Shown: positions 8,705 through 17,403 of the stretch, piece by piece
Position numbering within the stretch: position 1 is the first letter of the stretch
Layout: the number at the start of each line of letters is the position of its first letter
DNA from: Taibaiella sp041660405
GTDB taxonomy: Bacteria; Bacteroidota; Bacteroidia; Chitinophagales; Chitinophagaceae
Assembly (NCBI GenBank): GCA_041660405.1
Contig: JBAZWL010000009.1
Span: 62,001 to 126,000, forward strand
Reading direction: 5' to 3'
Length of the DNA stretch: 64,000 nt
Program-made: the position numbers and the translations under genes
The notes under the pieces: generated by a model
Seen by the model: the letters and a program-made list of their open reading frames with translations, nothing else
The model's database searches: none
Told to the model about the DNA's origin: nothing

Positions 8705-9421
8705 ATGCTTCCATTCTTTTATCATCCTCTGCTGGATGAAAAACAAAAAACAATAACCCTCGACGAACCAACGTCCAAGCATTGCATACAAGTATTGCGC
8801 ATGCAGGAAGGTGAGCAAATGATGCTTACTGATGGTAAAGGAAAAAAAATACTGGTAACCATAATTGCTGCAGACCGCAAACGTTGCGGTGTTCGGCCCG
8901 ATCGCACAGAAACTATTGTTGCAAGGCCCTATCGATTTGTATTAGGAATAGCTTTTACTAAGAATAACAGTCGCAATGAATGGCTTTTGGAAAAAGCTAC
9001 AGAAATGGGTGTAGAAGAAATTTATCCACTGCTCTGCAGTCGGAGCGAGAAAGAAAAATTCAATGCAGACAGGCTTAATGGAATATTGACTGCTGCCATG
9101 CTACAGTCACAACAATGCTACCTCCCAATATTACATGAACCTATTGCATTGAAGAAAATACCAGGAATAGTACAAGAAACACAACAAAAACTTATTGCCC
9201 ATTGTCTGGATACCGAGGAGCGTATTTCTTTGCTTACCCAAATGAAGGCCGGGCATAACACTATTGCCCTCATTGGCCCCGAAGGTGACTTTACCAAAGA
9301 AGAGATAACTTTATGTCTTGATAACGGATTTACAGCTGTATCGTTGGGAGCCAATAGGCTGCGCGCCGAAACAGCAGGATTGTATGTGTGTACTGTATTT
9401 AATGCTTTGAACTATGCGTAA
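8705..9421 (+). CDS. rsmE: 16S rRNA (uracil1498-N3)-methyltransferase
   Basis: SAM-dependent SPOUT methyltransferase acting on U1498 of 16S rRNA. 238 aa, the normal size. It has an N-terminal PUA-like domain (about 1-70) and a C-terminal SPOUT knot. Signatures: NEWLLEKATEMGVEEIYPL, then LIGPEGDFTKEEI and the knot SLGANRLRAETAGLYV. Its stop overlaps the next start by 8 nt, which suggests translational coupling. Confidence 0.95.
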   Translation: MLPFFYHPLLDEKQKTITLDEPTSKHCIQVLRMQEGEQMMLTDGKGKKILVTIIAADRKRCGVRPDRTETIVARPYRFVLGIAFTKNNSRNEWLLEKATEMGVEEIYPLLCSRSEKEKFNADRLNGILTAAMLQSQQCYLPILHEPIALKKIPGIVQETQQKLIAHCLDTEERISLLTQMKAGHNTIALIGPEGDFTKEEITLCLDNGFTAVSLGANRLRAETAGLYVCTVFNALNYA

Positions 9422-10079
9422 GTTTTTATTGATACCTGTTCTGGTATTGTTGTGTACTGCCAGCATCAAGGCCCAGAACATGAAACTGGCTTTGCTGGTA
9501 TATGGTGGTGGCGGAGATTGGTATGCGAACCCTACATCGCTTAAAAATCTCGCACAGTTTTGCAATCAAAATTTACGAACCAATTTCTCCACCGAAGAAG
9601 CCCAGGTCGAAGTAGGTAGTGCTGATATTTTCAACTACCCTTTTATCCATACCACAGGTCATGGTCGTATGGCCTTTACCGATGCTGAAGCGAAAAATCT
9701 TAGACTATATCTTGAGAGTGGTGGCTTTCTTCATATTGATGATAACTTTGGCCTGGACCCATATGTAAGGCCGGAGATGAAGAAGGTATTTCCGGAACTT
9801 GACTTTGTAGAACTGCCGTTTTCACATCCTATCTATCATCAAAAATATAATTTCGCTAACGGCCTGCCTAAGATACATGAACATGATGGTAAACAACCTC
9901 ATGGTTATGGATTGGTTTATAAAGGAAGGTTGGTTTGTTTCTATTCTTTCGATTGCGATTTAGGTGACGGTTGGGAAGATCCTGAAGTACACAACGATAG
10001 CCCTGAAAAAAGGCAACAGGCCTTGCAAATGGGTGCTAACCTTATTCAGTATGTGTTTTTAGGTAAGGCAAAGATTTAA
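9414..10079 (+). CDS. DUF4159 domain-containing secreted protein
   Basis: 221 aa with a signal peptide (MRKFLLIPVLVLLCTASIKA, then Q). The body matches the DUF4159 pattern: YGGGGDWYANPTSL, IFNYPFIHTTGHG, LRLYLESGGFLHIDD and HPIYH. The fold resembles a glutamine-amidotransferase-like or VWA-partner domain, but no enzymatic role is known to me. It overlaps rsmE and precedes the YraN gene by 21 bp; in Bacteroidota this gene commonly travels with rsmE. Confidence 0.88.
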   Translation: MRKFLLIPVLVLLCTASIKAQNMKLALLVYGGGGDWYANPTSLKNLAQFCNQNLRTNFSTEEAQVEVGSADIFNYPFIHTTGHGRMAFTDAEAKNLRLYLESGGFLHIDDNFGLDPYVRPEMKKVFPELDFVELPFSHPIYHQKYNFANGLPKIHEHDGKQPHGYGLVYKGRLVCFYSFDCDLGDGWEDPEVHNDSPEKRQQALQMGANLIQYVFLGKAKI

Positions 10080-10100
10080 TTTTACTGTACAATACATCAT

Positions 10101-10457
10101 TTGAGCAAGCACAATGAATTAGGAAAACAAGGTGAAACCCTTGCCTGTACTTATCTTACGAATAAAGGTCATATTATTCTGGAAACCAATTATCGTTATG
10201 CTCATAAAGAGATTGATATCATTTCCTTGTGTGGTGACATACTCGTTTTTACAGAGATAAAAGCCAGAAGCAGCTATGCTTTTGGCTTTCCTGAAGAAGC
10301 AGTAAATCAGCGCAAGCAAAACCTGCTGAAGCAAGCCGCCGAATATTATTGCCTGGATAAACCACAATATGTAAAGTTTCGGTTTGATGTATTAAGCTTA
10401 TTGGTAAACGGAGGCATCATTACAGAAGTTCTTCATTTTGAAGACGCATTTTATTAG
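10101..10457 (+). CDS. YraN-family (UPF0102) nuclease-fold protein
   Basis: 118 aa. Restriction-endonuclease-like fold: GKQGETLACTYLTNKGHIIL, then the catalytic-type region HKEIDIISLCGDILVFTEIKAR, which holds E/D-x-E-x-K residues. The start appears to be TTG at 10101, because there is no in-frame ATG upstream in the short gap and the only nearby ATG is out of frame. Its 3' end overlaps the convergent PAP2 gene by 38 bp. Confidence 0.88.
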   Translation: MSKHNELGKQGETLACTYLTNKGHIILETNYRYAHKEIDIISLCGDILVFTEIKARSSYAFGFPEEAVNQRKQNLLKQAAEYYCLDKPQYVKFRFDVLSLLVNGGIITEVLHFEDAFY

Positions 10458-11112
10458 TCTCTTTATCTTTGAAAGGGTTAATAATACCAAAGGCAATAAG
10501 GCAGCAAAGTGTGCCAATAGTGCTTCCCGCATACACATCTACATAAAAGTGCTGGGATAAATAGATCCTGGAATAAGCTACAAAAAGCCCCACCATAAAG
10601 AGTATGGCGCCTATCCATGCATATCGTTTAGGTAATAGCAAAGAAAGAAAACATAGAAATGCAAAAGAACCTTCGCTATGGCCGGAAGGGAAGCTGTAGT
10701 CATAGTTTAACGGTTGCCCGGTTACTCTGTTGATCCACGATGTATCTGTAAAATATTTAAGTGGCCTCGGAGCATTTATAAGGCTTTTAATAGCTTGTGT
10801 AAGGAGAAATGGCGAGATGTTACATACTATCATGGCCAACGCAAATTTCCAGGTGCGAAGCCGTGGTATCAGCAATAATAGCAGCAGGCAGGTAATAATA
10901 ATCGTTCCTTCACCTATGTGCGTAATGTATGGAAATATAAGGTCTTTAAAAGTCGTGTGTTGCTCGTTTATAGCCTTGTATACAGATCGTTCCTGTTCCT
11001 GCCATAAAAAGAAGCCGCCGGCTATAAGCCAGACCAGGAAAGGCATTATGAAATACTTTGCTCCTTCAAGCGGCTTATATTGTCTGAATGGGTACAGGCT
11101 GTATGATTTCAT
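10420..11112 (-). CDS. PAP2-family membrane phosphatase
   Basis: 230 aa, about six hydrophobic segments. The three-part PAP2 catalytic signature is complete: KSLINAPRPLKY, SFPSGHSEGS and SRIYLSQHFYVDVYAG, with His as nucleophile and general acid. Likely substrates are undecaprenyl pyrophosphate or phosphatidic/phosphatidylglycerol phosphates in the envelope; which one is unclear. It starts 15 bp after the LptF/G-family gene and is probably co-transcribed with it. The end overlaps the YraN gene. Confidence 0.9.
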   Translation of the reverse strand: MKSYSLYPFRQYKPLEGAKYFIMPFLVWLIAGGFFLWQEQERSVYKAINEQHTTFKDLIFPYITHIGEGTIIITCLLLLLLIPRLRTWKFALAMIVCNISPFLLTQAIKSLINAPRPLKYFTDTSWINRVTGQPLNYDYSFPSGHSEGSFAFLCFLSLLLPKRYAWIGAILFMVGLFVAYSRIYLSQHFYVDVYAGSTIGTLCCLIAFGIINPFKDKETNKMRLQNEELL

Positions 11113-11127
11113 GAATGAAGACGAAGT

Positions 11128-12594
11128 TTAAATGTGTTTTTCTTTTTTTGCCTTGCGGAATAAGCCTCTAACTTTCCTCCACAACCGTACATAAGCTTCC
11201 TTATTAAATATAGAAGAATCATTGCGGGCGGCGGCCATAATGATAAATGCTATCGGCAGCAAAATAGCACTGGCAAGCCACATGCCATACCAGGGTTGTA
11301 CTGCTCCTTGCTGGGCCAGTTTCTCTCCTGTGCTGGAAATGATAAAATAAACAATAAAGAAGCCAATAGCAATAAGCACAGGCATACCCAGTCCACCTTT
11401 GCGGATAATAGCCCCAAGCGGTGCACCAATAAGGAACAGCAACATGCAGGCAAAGGAAAGTGTGAATTTCTTATGCCAGGCAATCAGGGATTGATTCAGG
11501 TTTTCCTTTTTCAGTTTGGTATCCAGCGAAACAATGTTAATAAGTCTTTGTGCATTGCGCAGGTTCGTTTCCGTAATCTGGGCTACATGTTGCCTTGAAG
11601 AATCGGGAATGACATCGAAGAAACTGGCTTTATACTTTGTGATCTTCCCTTTACCAGCCGTCACATTTTTAAGCATAACGGAATCCTGTTTCCTTTTCTG
11701 ATACAAGGTGAAATACGGATTGAGATAACGGTTTACATCTTTGATACCGAGTTTTAATTTATTGTTCATGGTATCAATGGTAGCAGTAAGTTGCCCCACA
11801 TTCATCATCTCATTGTTACCTTTAAACAATTCTTCTTTGGTACGGGTAAATGCAAATTTGGAAAGGTCAAATACCTTGTACCATTTACCAAAATGCATGC
11901 GGGTCTGTTTATGCGTATTCTCGGTATTGTCTTCTTCGTAGCGCCAGCCATCATTTAGTTCGAAGATGAGGTAACGTTTATCTTTTGAAGGATACATTTT
12001 ACCATCTTTGGCCAATACTACTTTATCACTTCCTCTTCCTGAAGTATGATCGTAAATGATGATGTCTTTAATCGTCTGCCCGTCTTTTCCTTTTTTACCT
12101 ACTCGTATTGAAAAGCCATCGATATCCTTATTGAATATACCTTCCCTGATATTCATGGCCGGCTTCTGATTGCGCATGTCGTACAGCAGCGAATAGGATT
12201 TAAGATTAGTAACCGGGATCACATAATTATTAAAGAAAAAAGCCAGCACAGATATGGCACCTATAAACACGATAAGTGGCCGCATAAAGCGATATAGCGA
12301 AATGCCCGACGATTTAATAGCGACCAGTTCAAAGTTCTCACCCAGGCTTCCGAAGGTCATAATAGAGGCCAGCAAAATGCCCAGAGGCAATGCAATAGGG
12401 AAGAGTGTGGCCGACATATACACCATCAATTGCACCGTCACCAGCACACCAAATCCTTTACCGATCAGTTCATCCATATACAGCCAGTAGAACTGCATGG
12501 TAAGGGTAAACAAAACGATAAAAAAGGTGACCACGAATGGCCCCATGAAACTCCGTAATATCAGGAGATCTAATTTCTTAAGGCGTAGGTTCAT
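11128..12594 (-). CDS. LptF/LptG-family (YjgP/YjgQ) LPS export permease
   Basis: 488 aa. Three N-terminal membrane helices (LLILRSFMGPFVVTFFIVLF and two more by residue 120), a large periplasmic jellyroll-type domain (about 130-370) and three C-terminal helices. This is the usual YjgP/YjgQ plan. It forms the channel part of the LptB2FG transporter that extracts lipopolysaccharide from the inner membrane. Only one paralogue is in the window and LptF versus LptG cannot be settled. The periplasmic part is longer than in Proteobacteria, as is common in Bacteroidota. Followed closely by the PAP2 gene. Confidence 0.9.
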   Translation of the reverse strand: MNLRLKKLDLLILRSFMGPFVVTFFIVLFTLTMQFYWLYMDELIGKGFGVLVTVQLMVYMSATLFPIALPLGILLASIMTFGSLGENFELVAIKSSGISLYRFMRPLIVFIGAISVLAFFFNNYVIPVTNLKSYSLLYDMRNQKPAMNIREGIFNKDIDGFSIRVGKKGKDGQTIKDIIIYDHTSGRGSDKVVLAKDGKMYPSKDKRYLIFELNDGWRYEEDNTENTHKQTRMHFGKWYKVFDLSKFAFTRTKEELFKGNNEMMNVGQLTATIDTMNNKLKLGIKDVNRYLNPYFTLYQKRKQDSVMLKNVTAGKGKITKYKASFFDVIPDSSRQHVAQITETNLRNAQRLINIVSLDTKLKKENLNQSLIAWHKKFTLSFACMLLFLIGAPLGAIIRKGGLGMPVLIAIGFFIVYFIISSTGEKLAQQGAVQPWYGMWLASAILLPIAFIIMAAARNDSSIFNKEAYVRLWRKVRGLFRKAKKEKHI

Positions 12595-12630
12595 GGATGA
12601 AAATATGTACAGTCATTTGTCAGTTGTGTG

Positions 12631-12638
12631 CAAAAATA
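12631..12638 (-). promoter_or_regulatory. -7 element for the LptF/G-PAP2 unit
   Basis: Minus strand TATTTTTG, 36 bp upstream of the permease start. It coincides with the U-tract of the terminator of the upstream START-like gene, so the end of one unit and the start of the next share bases. Confidence 0.45.
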
Positions 12639-12639
12639 A

Positions 12640-12660
12640 AGCGTATCATGGAGATACGCT
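12640..12660 (-). terminator. terminator of the START-like gene
   Basis: Perfect 8-bp stem AGCGTATC/GATACGCT with a 5-nt loop; on the minus strand it is followed by TTTATTTTT. Confidence 0.7.
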
Positions 12661-12712
12661 CTGTTTTTTTAAACGGGGGAAAACCGGTATTTATTATGAT
12701 CGCTTATATGGC

Positions 12713-13096
12713 TTAGCTTCCAATGCGATGTTTCAAATCATTTACCTGTGTATTCCAAAGCTGTTGCTGATCCTTAATATCAATTTTATCTGCAAAATCA
12801 GTAATCTGAAGAATGGTTTCATTAGTTACCGGGCTTTGAGATATCCTGAATTCAAAGTATTCTTCGTCATCATAATATTCCCAGCGGTAGCGCACATATT
12901 CATTCTCTTCAAAAGCTAGTCTGTCTGCCTCATCTGTTGAATTATTCCAACTGAAATAAAAAGTGTTTTCTTTCTGGTCTACTTTCTCTGCAAACCATTC
13001 CTGCAGGCCGTTTGGAGTGGATAGAAATTCATATAGTATAGCCGGGGAGCATCGTACAGGGAACTCAACCGTAAACATAGATTTTTTACTCTTCAT
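12713..13096 (-). CDS. START-like (SRPBCC superfamily) domain protein
   Basis: 127 aa single-domain protein. The start of the fold is typical of AHSA1/SRPBCC proteins (FPVRCSPAILYEFLSTPNGLQ, EWFAEKV), with beta strands rich in aromatic and acidic residues (RYRWEYYDDEEYFEFRI) and a C-terminal helix. It should bind a hydrophobic ligand or act as a chaperone; no ligand is indicated. Single-gene unit with its own terminator. The gene is common in Bacteroidota and its role is unknown. Confidence 0.85.
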   Translation of the reverse strand: MKSKKSMFTVEFPVRCSPAILYEFLSTPNGLQEWFAEKVDQKENTFYFSWNNSTDEADRLAFEENEYVRYRWEYYDDEEYFEFRISQSPVTNETILQITDFADKIDIKDQQQLWNTQVNDLKHRIGS

Positions 13097-13250
13097 ATTT
13101 TAAATGCTCTTTAGATTACTTTATTGTCATTGGGTTGCAATAATAGAAAAAGCATCCAATTTTCAAAGCTTTTTTGCTGTTTTATTTTTTATTTATTTCA
13201 AATAGTTGTGAAACCCTTACTCATGGCCTGTTAAGAATTGTTTAATTTTT

Positions 13251-13282
13251 TTTGGATTCGTAGATGCGAATCCTTAGCTTTG
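13251..13282 (+). promoter_or_regulatory. promoter of the primary sigma factor gene, with a dyad in the spacer
   Basis: TTTG at 13251-13254, a spacer of 20 bp and TAGCTTTG at 13275-13282: a near-perfect Bacteroidota promoter. The spacer is filled by the inverted repeat GGATTCG-TAGATG-CGAATCC (13254-13273), a likely operator. The expected transcript start is near 13288, giving a leader of about 70 nt. Confidence 0.8.
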
Positions 13283-13356
13283 TTTACATGTTGCCTATTT
13301 GTTAATTGAATAAAATTATTTCATTTGTAACCAAAAATCTACACACACTCATGTCA

Positions 13357-14223
13357 ATGCGTCAATTGAAAATCACAAAGTCGATTACCAACAGGGAGAG
13401 CCAGTCATTGGAAAAATATCTCCAGGAAATTGGTAAAGTCGACTTAATAACTCCTGAAGAGGAGGTGCAATTAGCGATTAGAATTAAGCAAGGTGATCAG
13501 AAGGCATTGGAGAAATTGACGAATGCGAATTTACGTTTCGTGGTATCAGTAGCGAAACAATATCAGAATCAAGGACTTTCATTAAGTGATCTTATAAATG
13601 AAGGAAACCTGGGGCTGATCAAAGCCGCTCAACGTTTCGATGAAACAAGAGGATTTAAATTTATTTCTTACGCAGTATGGTGGATCCGCCAGTCTATTTT
13701 ACAGGCATTGGCAGAGCAGAGCCGTATTGTACGTCTGCCTTTGAATAAAGTAGGGCTTACCAACAAAATAAGCAAAGCCTATTCAATGCTGGAGCAGGAG
13801 TTCGAACGCGAACCGTCTTCAGAGGAATTGGCAACCTTATTGGAAATTGGCCTGGAAGAGGTAGAAACCACATTGGGCGTTGCTGCTCGCCACGTGAGCA
13901 TGGACGCTCCCTTTATCGATGGTGAGGATAATACCTTGCTGGATGTATTAGAGAACTCTAATGCGCTTAAGGCGGACCGCCAGATTGAACACTGCGATTC
14001 CCTTCGCACGGAAGTTACCCGTTCCCTGAGTACTCTTACCGACCGTCAACGCGATGTACTGATGCTTTATTTTGGTATAGGAACTGAAAATCCTGTTTCC
14101 CTGGAAGATATCGGTGAACGTTTTGGCCTTACCCGTGAGCGTGTGCGCCAGATTAAGGATAAAGCTATTACCAAATTACGTACTACCAATCGTTGCAAAT
14201 TGTTGAAATCCTATCTTGGATAA
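13357..14223 (+). CDS. rpoD: primary RNA polymerase sigma factor (RpoD/SigA type)
   Basis: 288 aa when started at the ATG giving MRQLKITKSITNRESQSL, the usual N-terminus in Bacteroidota; ATG codons at 13351 and upstream are less likely. It lacks region 1.1, as expected in this phylum. Region 1.2 (LEKYLQEIGKV), region 2 with the core-binding and -10 helix (GLIKAAQRFDETRGFKFISY, WWIRQSI), region 3 and region 4.2 (LEDIGERFGLTRERVRQIK) are all present. It directs transcription of housekeeping genes. It has a strong promoter with a possible operator and a strong terminator. Confidence 0.96.
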   Translation: MRQLKITKSITNRESQSLEKYLQEIGKVDLITPEEEVQLAIRIKQGDQKALEKLTNANLRFVVSVAKQYQNQGLSLSDLINEGNLGLIKAAQRFDETRGFKFISYAVWWIRQSILQALAEQSRIVRLPLNKVGLTNKISKAYSMLEQEFEREPSSEELATLLEIGLEEVETTLGVAARHVSMDAPFIDGEDNTLLDVLENSNALKADRQIEHCDSLRTEVTRSLSTLTDRQRDVLMLYFGIGTENPVSLEDIGERFGLTRERVRQIKDKAITKLRTTNRCKLLKSYLG

Positions 14224-14260
14224 GATTTCGTCCCTACAAAACAAACAACACGAAAATATT

Positions 14261-14291
14261 AAAGCGCTCCGGAAATCATCCGGAGCGCTTT
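14261..14291 (+). terminator. rho-independent terminator of rpoD
   Basis: 12-bp perfect stem AAAGCGCTCCGG/CCGGAGCGCTTT with a 7-nt loop, followed by T residues. Confidence 0.88.
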
Positions 14292-14298
14292 TTAATTG

Positions 14299-14330
14299 GC
14301 AGTTGGCAATTTGCAATATTTGCCAACTGC
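14299..14330. repeat. low-complexity hairpin (GCAGTTGGCAA type)
   Basis: Perfect 11-bp stem GCAGTTGGCAA/TTGCCAACTGC with a 10-nt loop. The words TTGCCAACTGC and TTGCAATATTTGCC belong to the low-complexity intergenic family also seen near 26040 and 27800. It lies just past the 3' end of the methyltransferase gene. Confidence 0.55.
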
Positions 14331-14345
14331 TAACTGTATCGATAT

Positions 14346-15014
14346 TTACATAGCGATCAATATCCTGTTCTGCTCTTTTTCAATAACCTCAACATTCGGA
14401 AAAATCTCTTTTACATTGCGGAGATAATCCATCGTTTCCTTTACATCATTGATAATATAGTTCATGATCCATATTCCACCGGGTTTTAGGAGTTTTTTAC
14501 TTTGCTCTAAAAATTCCCTTTCCGTAAAAATGGAGGGAACTTCTCTTCCACTAAAAATATCGATGCAAATCATGTCATATTGTTGCTCATGATGTTTTAC
14601 AAAGTCTGCAGCATTGTCGCAGTAGGGATCTATTTTGGTAATCCCTTTTGCTGCAAGGCTTTCCATAGCCCATTGCAATATTTTTTCGTCGTATTCTACC
14701 AGTGAAAAATGTGCATTACATTTATATTTTCCCCACAATATCTGTACAATACTTCCCAGGCCTGTACCCAATACGAGGCAATCAGAAACTTTTTCCAACC
14801 GTTGTCTGGGTACGTTTTTAAATGCGATTCGATAGGGTTGGTACCGGTCTCCATCCGAATACAATGCATCTTCCGTGGCCAGTTGCCATTGATTGCGGTA
14901 CAGAATAAATTCCAGGAATTTATTCTGACTGCCGGTGCTGTTGGCAACAGTAACGGGTACAATGTAGCTTAGCAGCCGCTTCAGTGGTGATATTTTAAAA
15001 AATGGGTGTACCAT
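14346..15014 (-). CDS. spermidine synthase-like SAM-dependent methyltransferase
   Basis: 222 aa. Rossmann fold with a glycine-rich SAM motif (CLVLGTGLGSIVQIL), an acidic residue after strand 2 (SLVEYDEKIL) and DMICIDIFSGREVP, resembling polyamine synthase-type aminopropyltransferases. The N-terminal substrate part is short and the usual YHE motif is not evident, so a plain methyltransferase is equally possible. The start codon directly follows the stop of the M48 protease gene with no gap, so the two are likely translationally coupled. Confidence 0.78.
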   Translation of the reverse strand: MVHPFFKISPLKRLLSYIVPVTVANSTGSQNKFLEFILYRNQWQLATEDALYSDGDRYQPYRIAFKNVPRQRLEKVSDCLVLGTGLGSIVQILWGKYKCNAHFSLVEYDEKILQWAMESLAAKGITKIDPYCDNAADFVKHHEQQYDMICIDIFSGREVPSIFTEREFLEQSKKLLKPGGIWIMNYIINDVKETMDYLRNVKEIFPNVEVIEKEQNRILIAM

Positions 15015-15836
15015 TCAGGGTTTATCTTTTTTATAGTATTGCATGGCCTTCGGGACCATATTGCGCAGATTGCTGATTCTTGTCTGGTCGCTGGGGTGCG
15101 TACTTAATAGTTCTGGTGGTTTACTTCCGCCCAGGCTGGCCATGCGCTGCCAGAAGCTTACCGCTTCATTGGGATCGTAACCCGCCATAGCCATAAAGAT
15201 AAGCCCCATTTCATCGGCCTCGCTTTCATGTTTCCTGGAATAAGGGAGAATGACTGCCACATTGGAGGCAACGCCATAGGCCGAGTTATATAAAGCCCTG
15301 GTTTCGGCAGGTTTGCTGGACAAAGCGGCCGACAGCGCCACGCCACCCAATTGCTGCACCAATCCCTGGCTCATTCTTTCATTGCCATGTTTGGCTATGG
15401 CATGCGCTATTTCATGCCCCATTACAACAGCCAGGCCTGCTTCGCTTTTGGTCACAGCCATTATGCCGGAATACACTACCACTTTTCCGCCAGGCATGCA
15501 CCATGCGTTTGCCTCGGGAGAGTTCACAAGGTTGAATTCCCATTTGTAGCCGGAAAGCAGACTGGATTGCCCTTTACCCGCAAAATAAGTATTGATAGCT
15601 GCGGCCAGTTTATTACCTACTCTTTTTACCATTTCTGCGTCTCCTGTGCCGTTTACAGGTTTGTTCTGTGCCAGAAATGTCGCGTATTGCTGTGTGGATA
15701 AACTATTTATCGTACCATCATCTACAAGGTTGAGCGAGGAGCGGCCGGTTACGGGGTTTTTAAAGCAGCCTTCCATCGTAATGATGAGCAAAAGAGATAG
15801 TACTGTATGGAGTAAAAAAAATGTCTTGCGGTTCAT
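15015..15836 (-). CDS. M48-family metalloprotease, lipoprotein
   Basis: 273 aa from the ATG at 15836 (MNRKTFFLLHTVLSLLLIIT), with a lipobox-like MEGC (Cys24). The zinc-protease motif HEIAHAIAKH (His141, Glu142, His145) and the third-ligand region HESEADEMGL are intact. The protein resembles periplasmic Oma1/LoiP/BepA-type proteases that cleave misfolded outer-membrane proteins. No TPR domain follows. It leads a two-gene unit with the methyltransferase. Confidence 0.9.
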   Translation of the reverse strand: MNRKTFFLLHTVLSLLLIITMEGCFKNPVTGRSSLNLVDDGTINSLSTQQYATFLAQNKPVNGTGDAEMVKRVGNKLAAAINTYFAGKGQSSLLSGYKWEFNLVNSPEANAWCMPGGKVVVYSGIMAVTKSEAGLAVVMGHEIAHAIAKHGNERMSQGLVQQLGGVALSAALSSKPAETRALYNSAYGVASNVAVILPYSRKHESEADEMGLIFMAMAGYDPNEAVSFWQRMASLGGSKPPELLSTHPSDQTRISNLRNMVPKAMQYYKKDKP

Positions 15837-15952
15837 GTTAGCAGTGATTTTTCTTATTAACATCTTTAAGCACGCACTGTTCAGATTCATTAACTCTATG
15901 TTAGAACAAAATAGTAAAAAAGGAGTGATTATGCAATAGTTGTACAAAAAAA

Positions 15953-15984
15953 TAAGGTCTTTTACCTTCAGATAAAAGACCTTA
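15953..15984 (-). terminator. terminator of plsY
   Basis: 12-bp perfect stem TAAGGTCTTTTA/TAAAAGACCTTA with an 8-nt loop, 20 bp past the plsY stop. Usable on both strands. Confidence 0.8.
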
Positions 15985-16003
15985 GTATAAAGGGAAATGT
16001 TCG

Positions 16004-16633
16004 TTATTTATTGCGTTTAATAAGGCGCACTTTACTTTCGTTGCCGGCCAGTAACCTGCTGATGTTTTTATGGTGTGTAAGCACTACCATGCATGCTGTG
16101 GCAATGGCAAATAGTTTATAGGAAATCTCGGGAGATTTATCTTTAAAAATGAAAAGAATAAGCACGGGAAAGGCAACGCTGGCCGAAATAGAACTTAAAG
16201 AAACATACTTGGTCAAAAACAGCATGATCAGAAATACACCAATCAGGCTGAACGCAACGTAATATTGTATAGCGAGGATCATGCCGAATAATGTAGCAAT
16301 ACCTTTACCGCCTCTGAAACCTGCCCAAATAGGAAAAATGTGGCCCACTACTGCACAAAGACCTAAGCCAACCTGGAGGTTTATCATTTGCTCGGAGCCC
16401 GGTACATGTAAGGATAAATACGATAATTTAACTGCTGCAAAGCCTTTAAGCATATCTACAATCATTACCCAAATGCCAGCTTTCTTGCCCAATACTCTGA
16501 ACGTATTGGTTGCACCTGCATTGCCGCTTCCATGTTCTCTAATATCTAAACCATATATTTTTTTACTGACCCATACTGCTGTTGGAATTGAACCGATCAA
16601 ATATGCAAGCGTTAACAGGAATATAATATTCAT
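16004..16633 (-). CDS. plsY: glycerol-3-phosphate acyltransferase PlsY
   Basis: 209 aa integral membrane enzyme transferring the acyl group of acyl-phosphate to glycerol-3-phosphate, the first step of phospholipid synthesis. The three conserved motifs are visible: GSGNAGATNTFRVLGKKAG (motif 1), GFRGGKGIAT (motif 2, phosphate binding) and the LTHHKNISRLLAG region (motif 3). Five hydrophobic segments. Divergent from the DUF1345 gene, with a 100-bp shared upstream region. Confidence 0.95.
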   Translation of the reverse strand: MNIIFLLTLAYLIGSIPTAVWVSKKIYGLDIREHGSGNAGATNTFRVLGKKAGIWVMIVDMLKGFAAVKLSYLSLHVPGSEQMINLQVGLGLCAVVGHIFPIWAGFRGGKGIATLFGMILAIQYYVAFSLIGVFLIMLFLTKYVSLSSISASVAFPVLILFIFKDKSPEISYKLFAIATACMVVLTHHKNISRLLAGNESKVRLIKRNK

Positions 16634-16733
16634 TTACTTTGTAGTAGTTGTTGGAAACGGCAAATATAAGGAAGAATTTCAGGAATTCATAGTGTTCTGT
16701 GAAATGATTAACTTGGCCTTCAATTACATAATC

Positions 16734-17396
16734 ATGTCGTTAATCAACCGTTTGAATGCATCCCATAAGCTGATAATCAGTGCAGTAATGTCTATTATTA
16801 CTTACCTGTTTACCATCGGTTCTATAGATAAACCATTGCTTCATCTCCTGGTTTCATGGGATGCTTTTTGCCTGTTCTTTATCCTGCTCAACTGGATTAC
16901 TTTTTTCACCATACGTCCACAGCAGATCAGGAACGAAGCCCATAGGCAAAACGAAGGCAGGGTAGTGGTATTTATTATTGCATTAATTGCAACACTGGCG
17001 GCCTTATTAGCCGTATTACTTCTGCTTTTGGATAAAAGTCAGAGCTACCGTGAGGTATCATTTACATTACTGTGTGCCTTTGGCGGATTAATTTTATCGT
17101 GGGTTTTGGTGCATACCATTTTCACGGTGCGGTATGCACATATTTATTATGCTGATCATAAAGAAGATGGTAACAAACATGCTGGTGGGCTTGAATTTCC
17201 TGATGGAGAACATCCGGATTTCCTGGATTTTGCCTATTATTCATTTGTAATCGGTATGACTTTCCAGGTTTCTGATGTGTCCATTTCTTCCCGCAAATTA
17301 AGAAGAATGACATTGCTGCATAGTCTTCTTGCATTTGCTTTTAATACCGTAATTGTAGCCCTTACTGTAAATGTAATTGCAGGGTTGTCGAAGTAA
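16734..17396 (+). CDS. DUF1345-family membrane protein
   Basis: About 220 aa with five predicted membrane helices. The family pattern DFLDFAYYSFVIGMTFQVSD followed by SSRKLRRMTLLHSLLAF is clear. The start is uncertain: ATG 16734 (MSLINRLNASHKL) is preferred, and ATG 16704 would add ten residues. The longer open frame upstream is antisense to plsY. It may share a divergent promoter region with plsY. The function of the family is unknown. Confidence 0.82.
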   Translation: MSLINRLNASHKLIISAVMSIITYLFTIGSIDKPLLHLLVSWDAFCLFFILLNWITFFTIRPQQIRNEAHRQNEGRVVVFIIALIATLAALLAVLLLLLDKSQSYREVSFTLLCAFGGLILSWVLVHTIFTVRYAHIYYADHKEDGNKHAGGLEFPDGEHPDFLDFAYYSFVIGMTFQVSDVSISSRKLRRMTLLHSLLAFAFNTVIVALTVNVIAGLSK

Positions 17397-17403
17397 CGCC
17401 GGG

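Noticed and set aside
14346..15014. True spermidine synthase (speE)
   Set aside because: The usual catalytic motif and the N-terminal beta domain are not clear, and the neighbour is a protease rather than polyamine genes; kept as spermidine synthase-like.
16281..16733. Long N-terminal extension of the DUF1345 frame
   Set aside because: It is antisense to plsY and has no membrane or signal pattern; the family N-terminus begins near 16704-16734.
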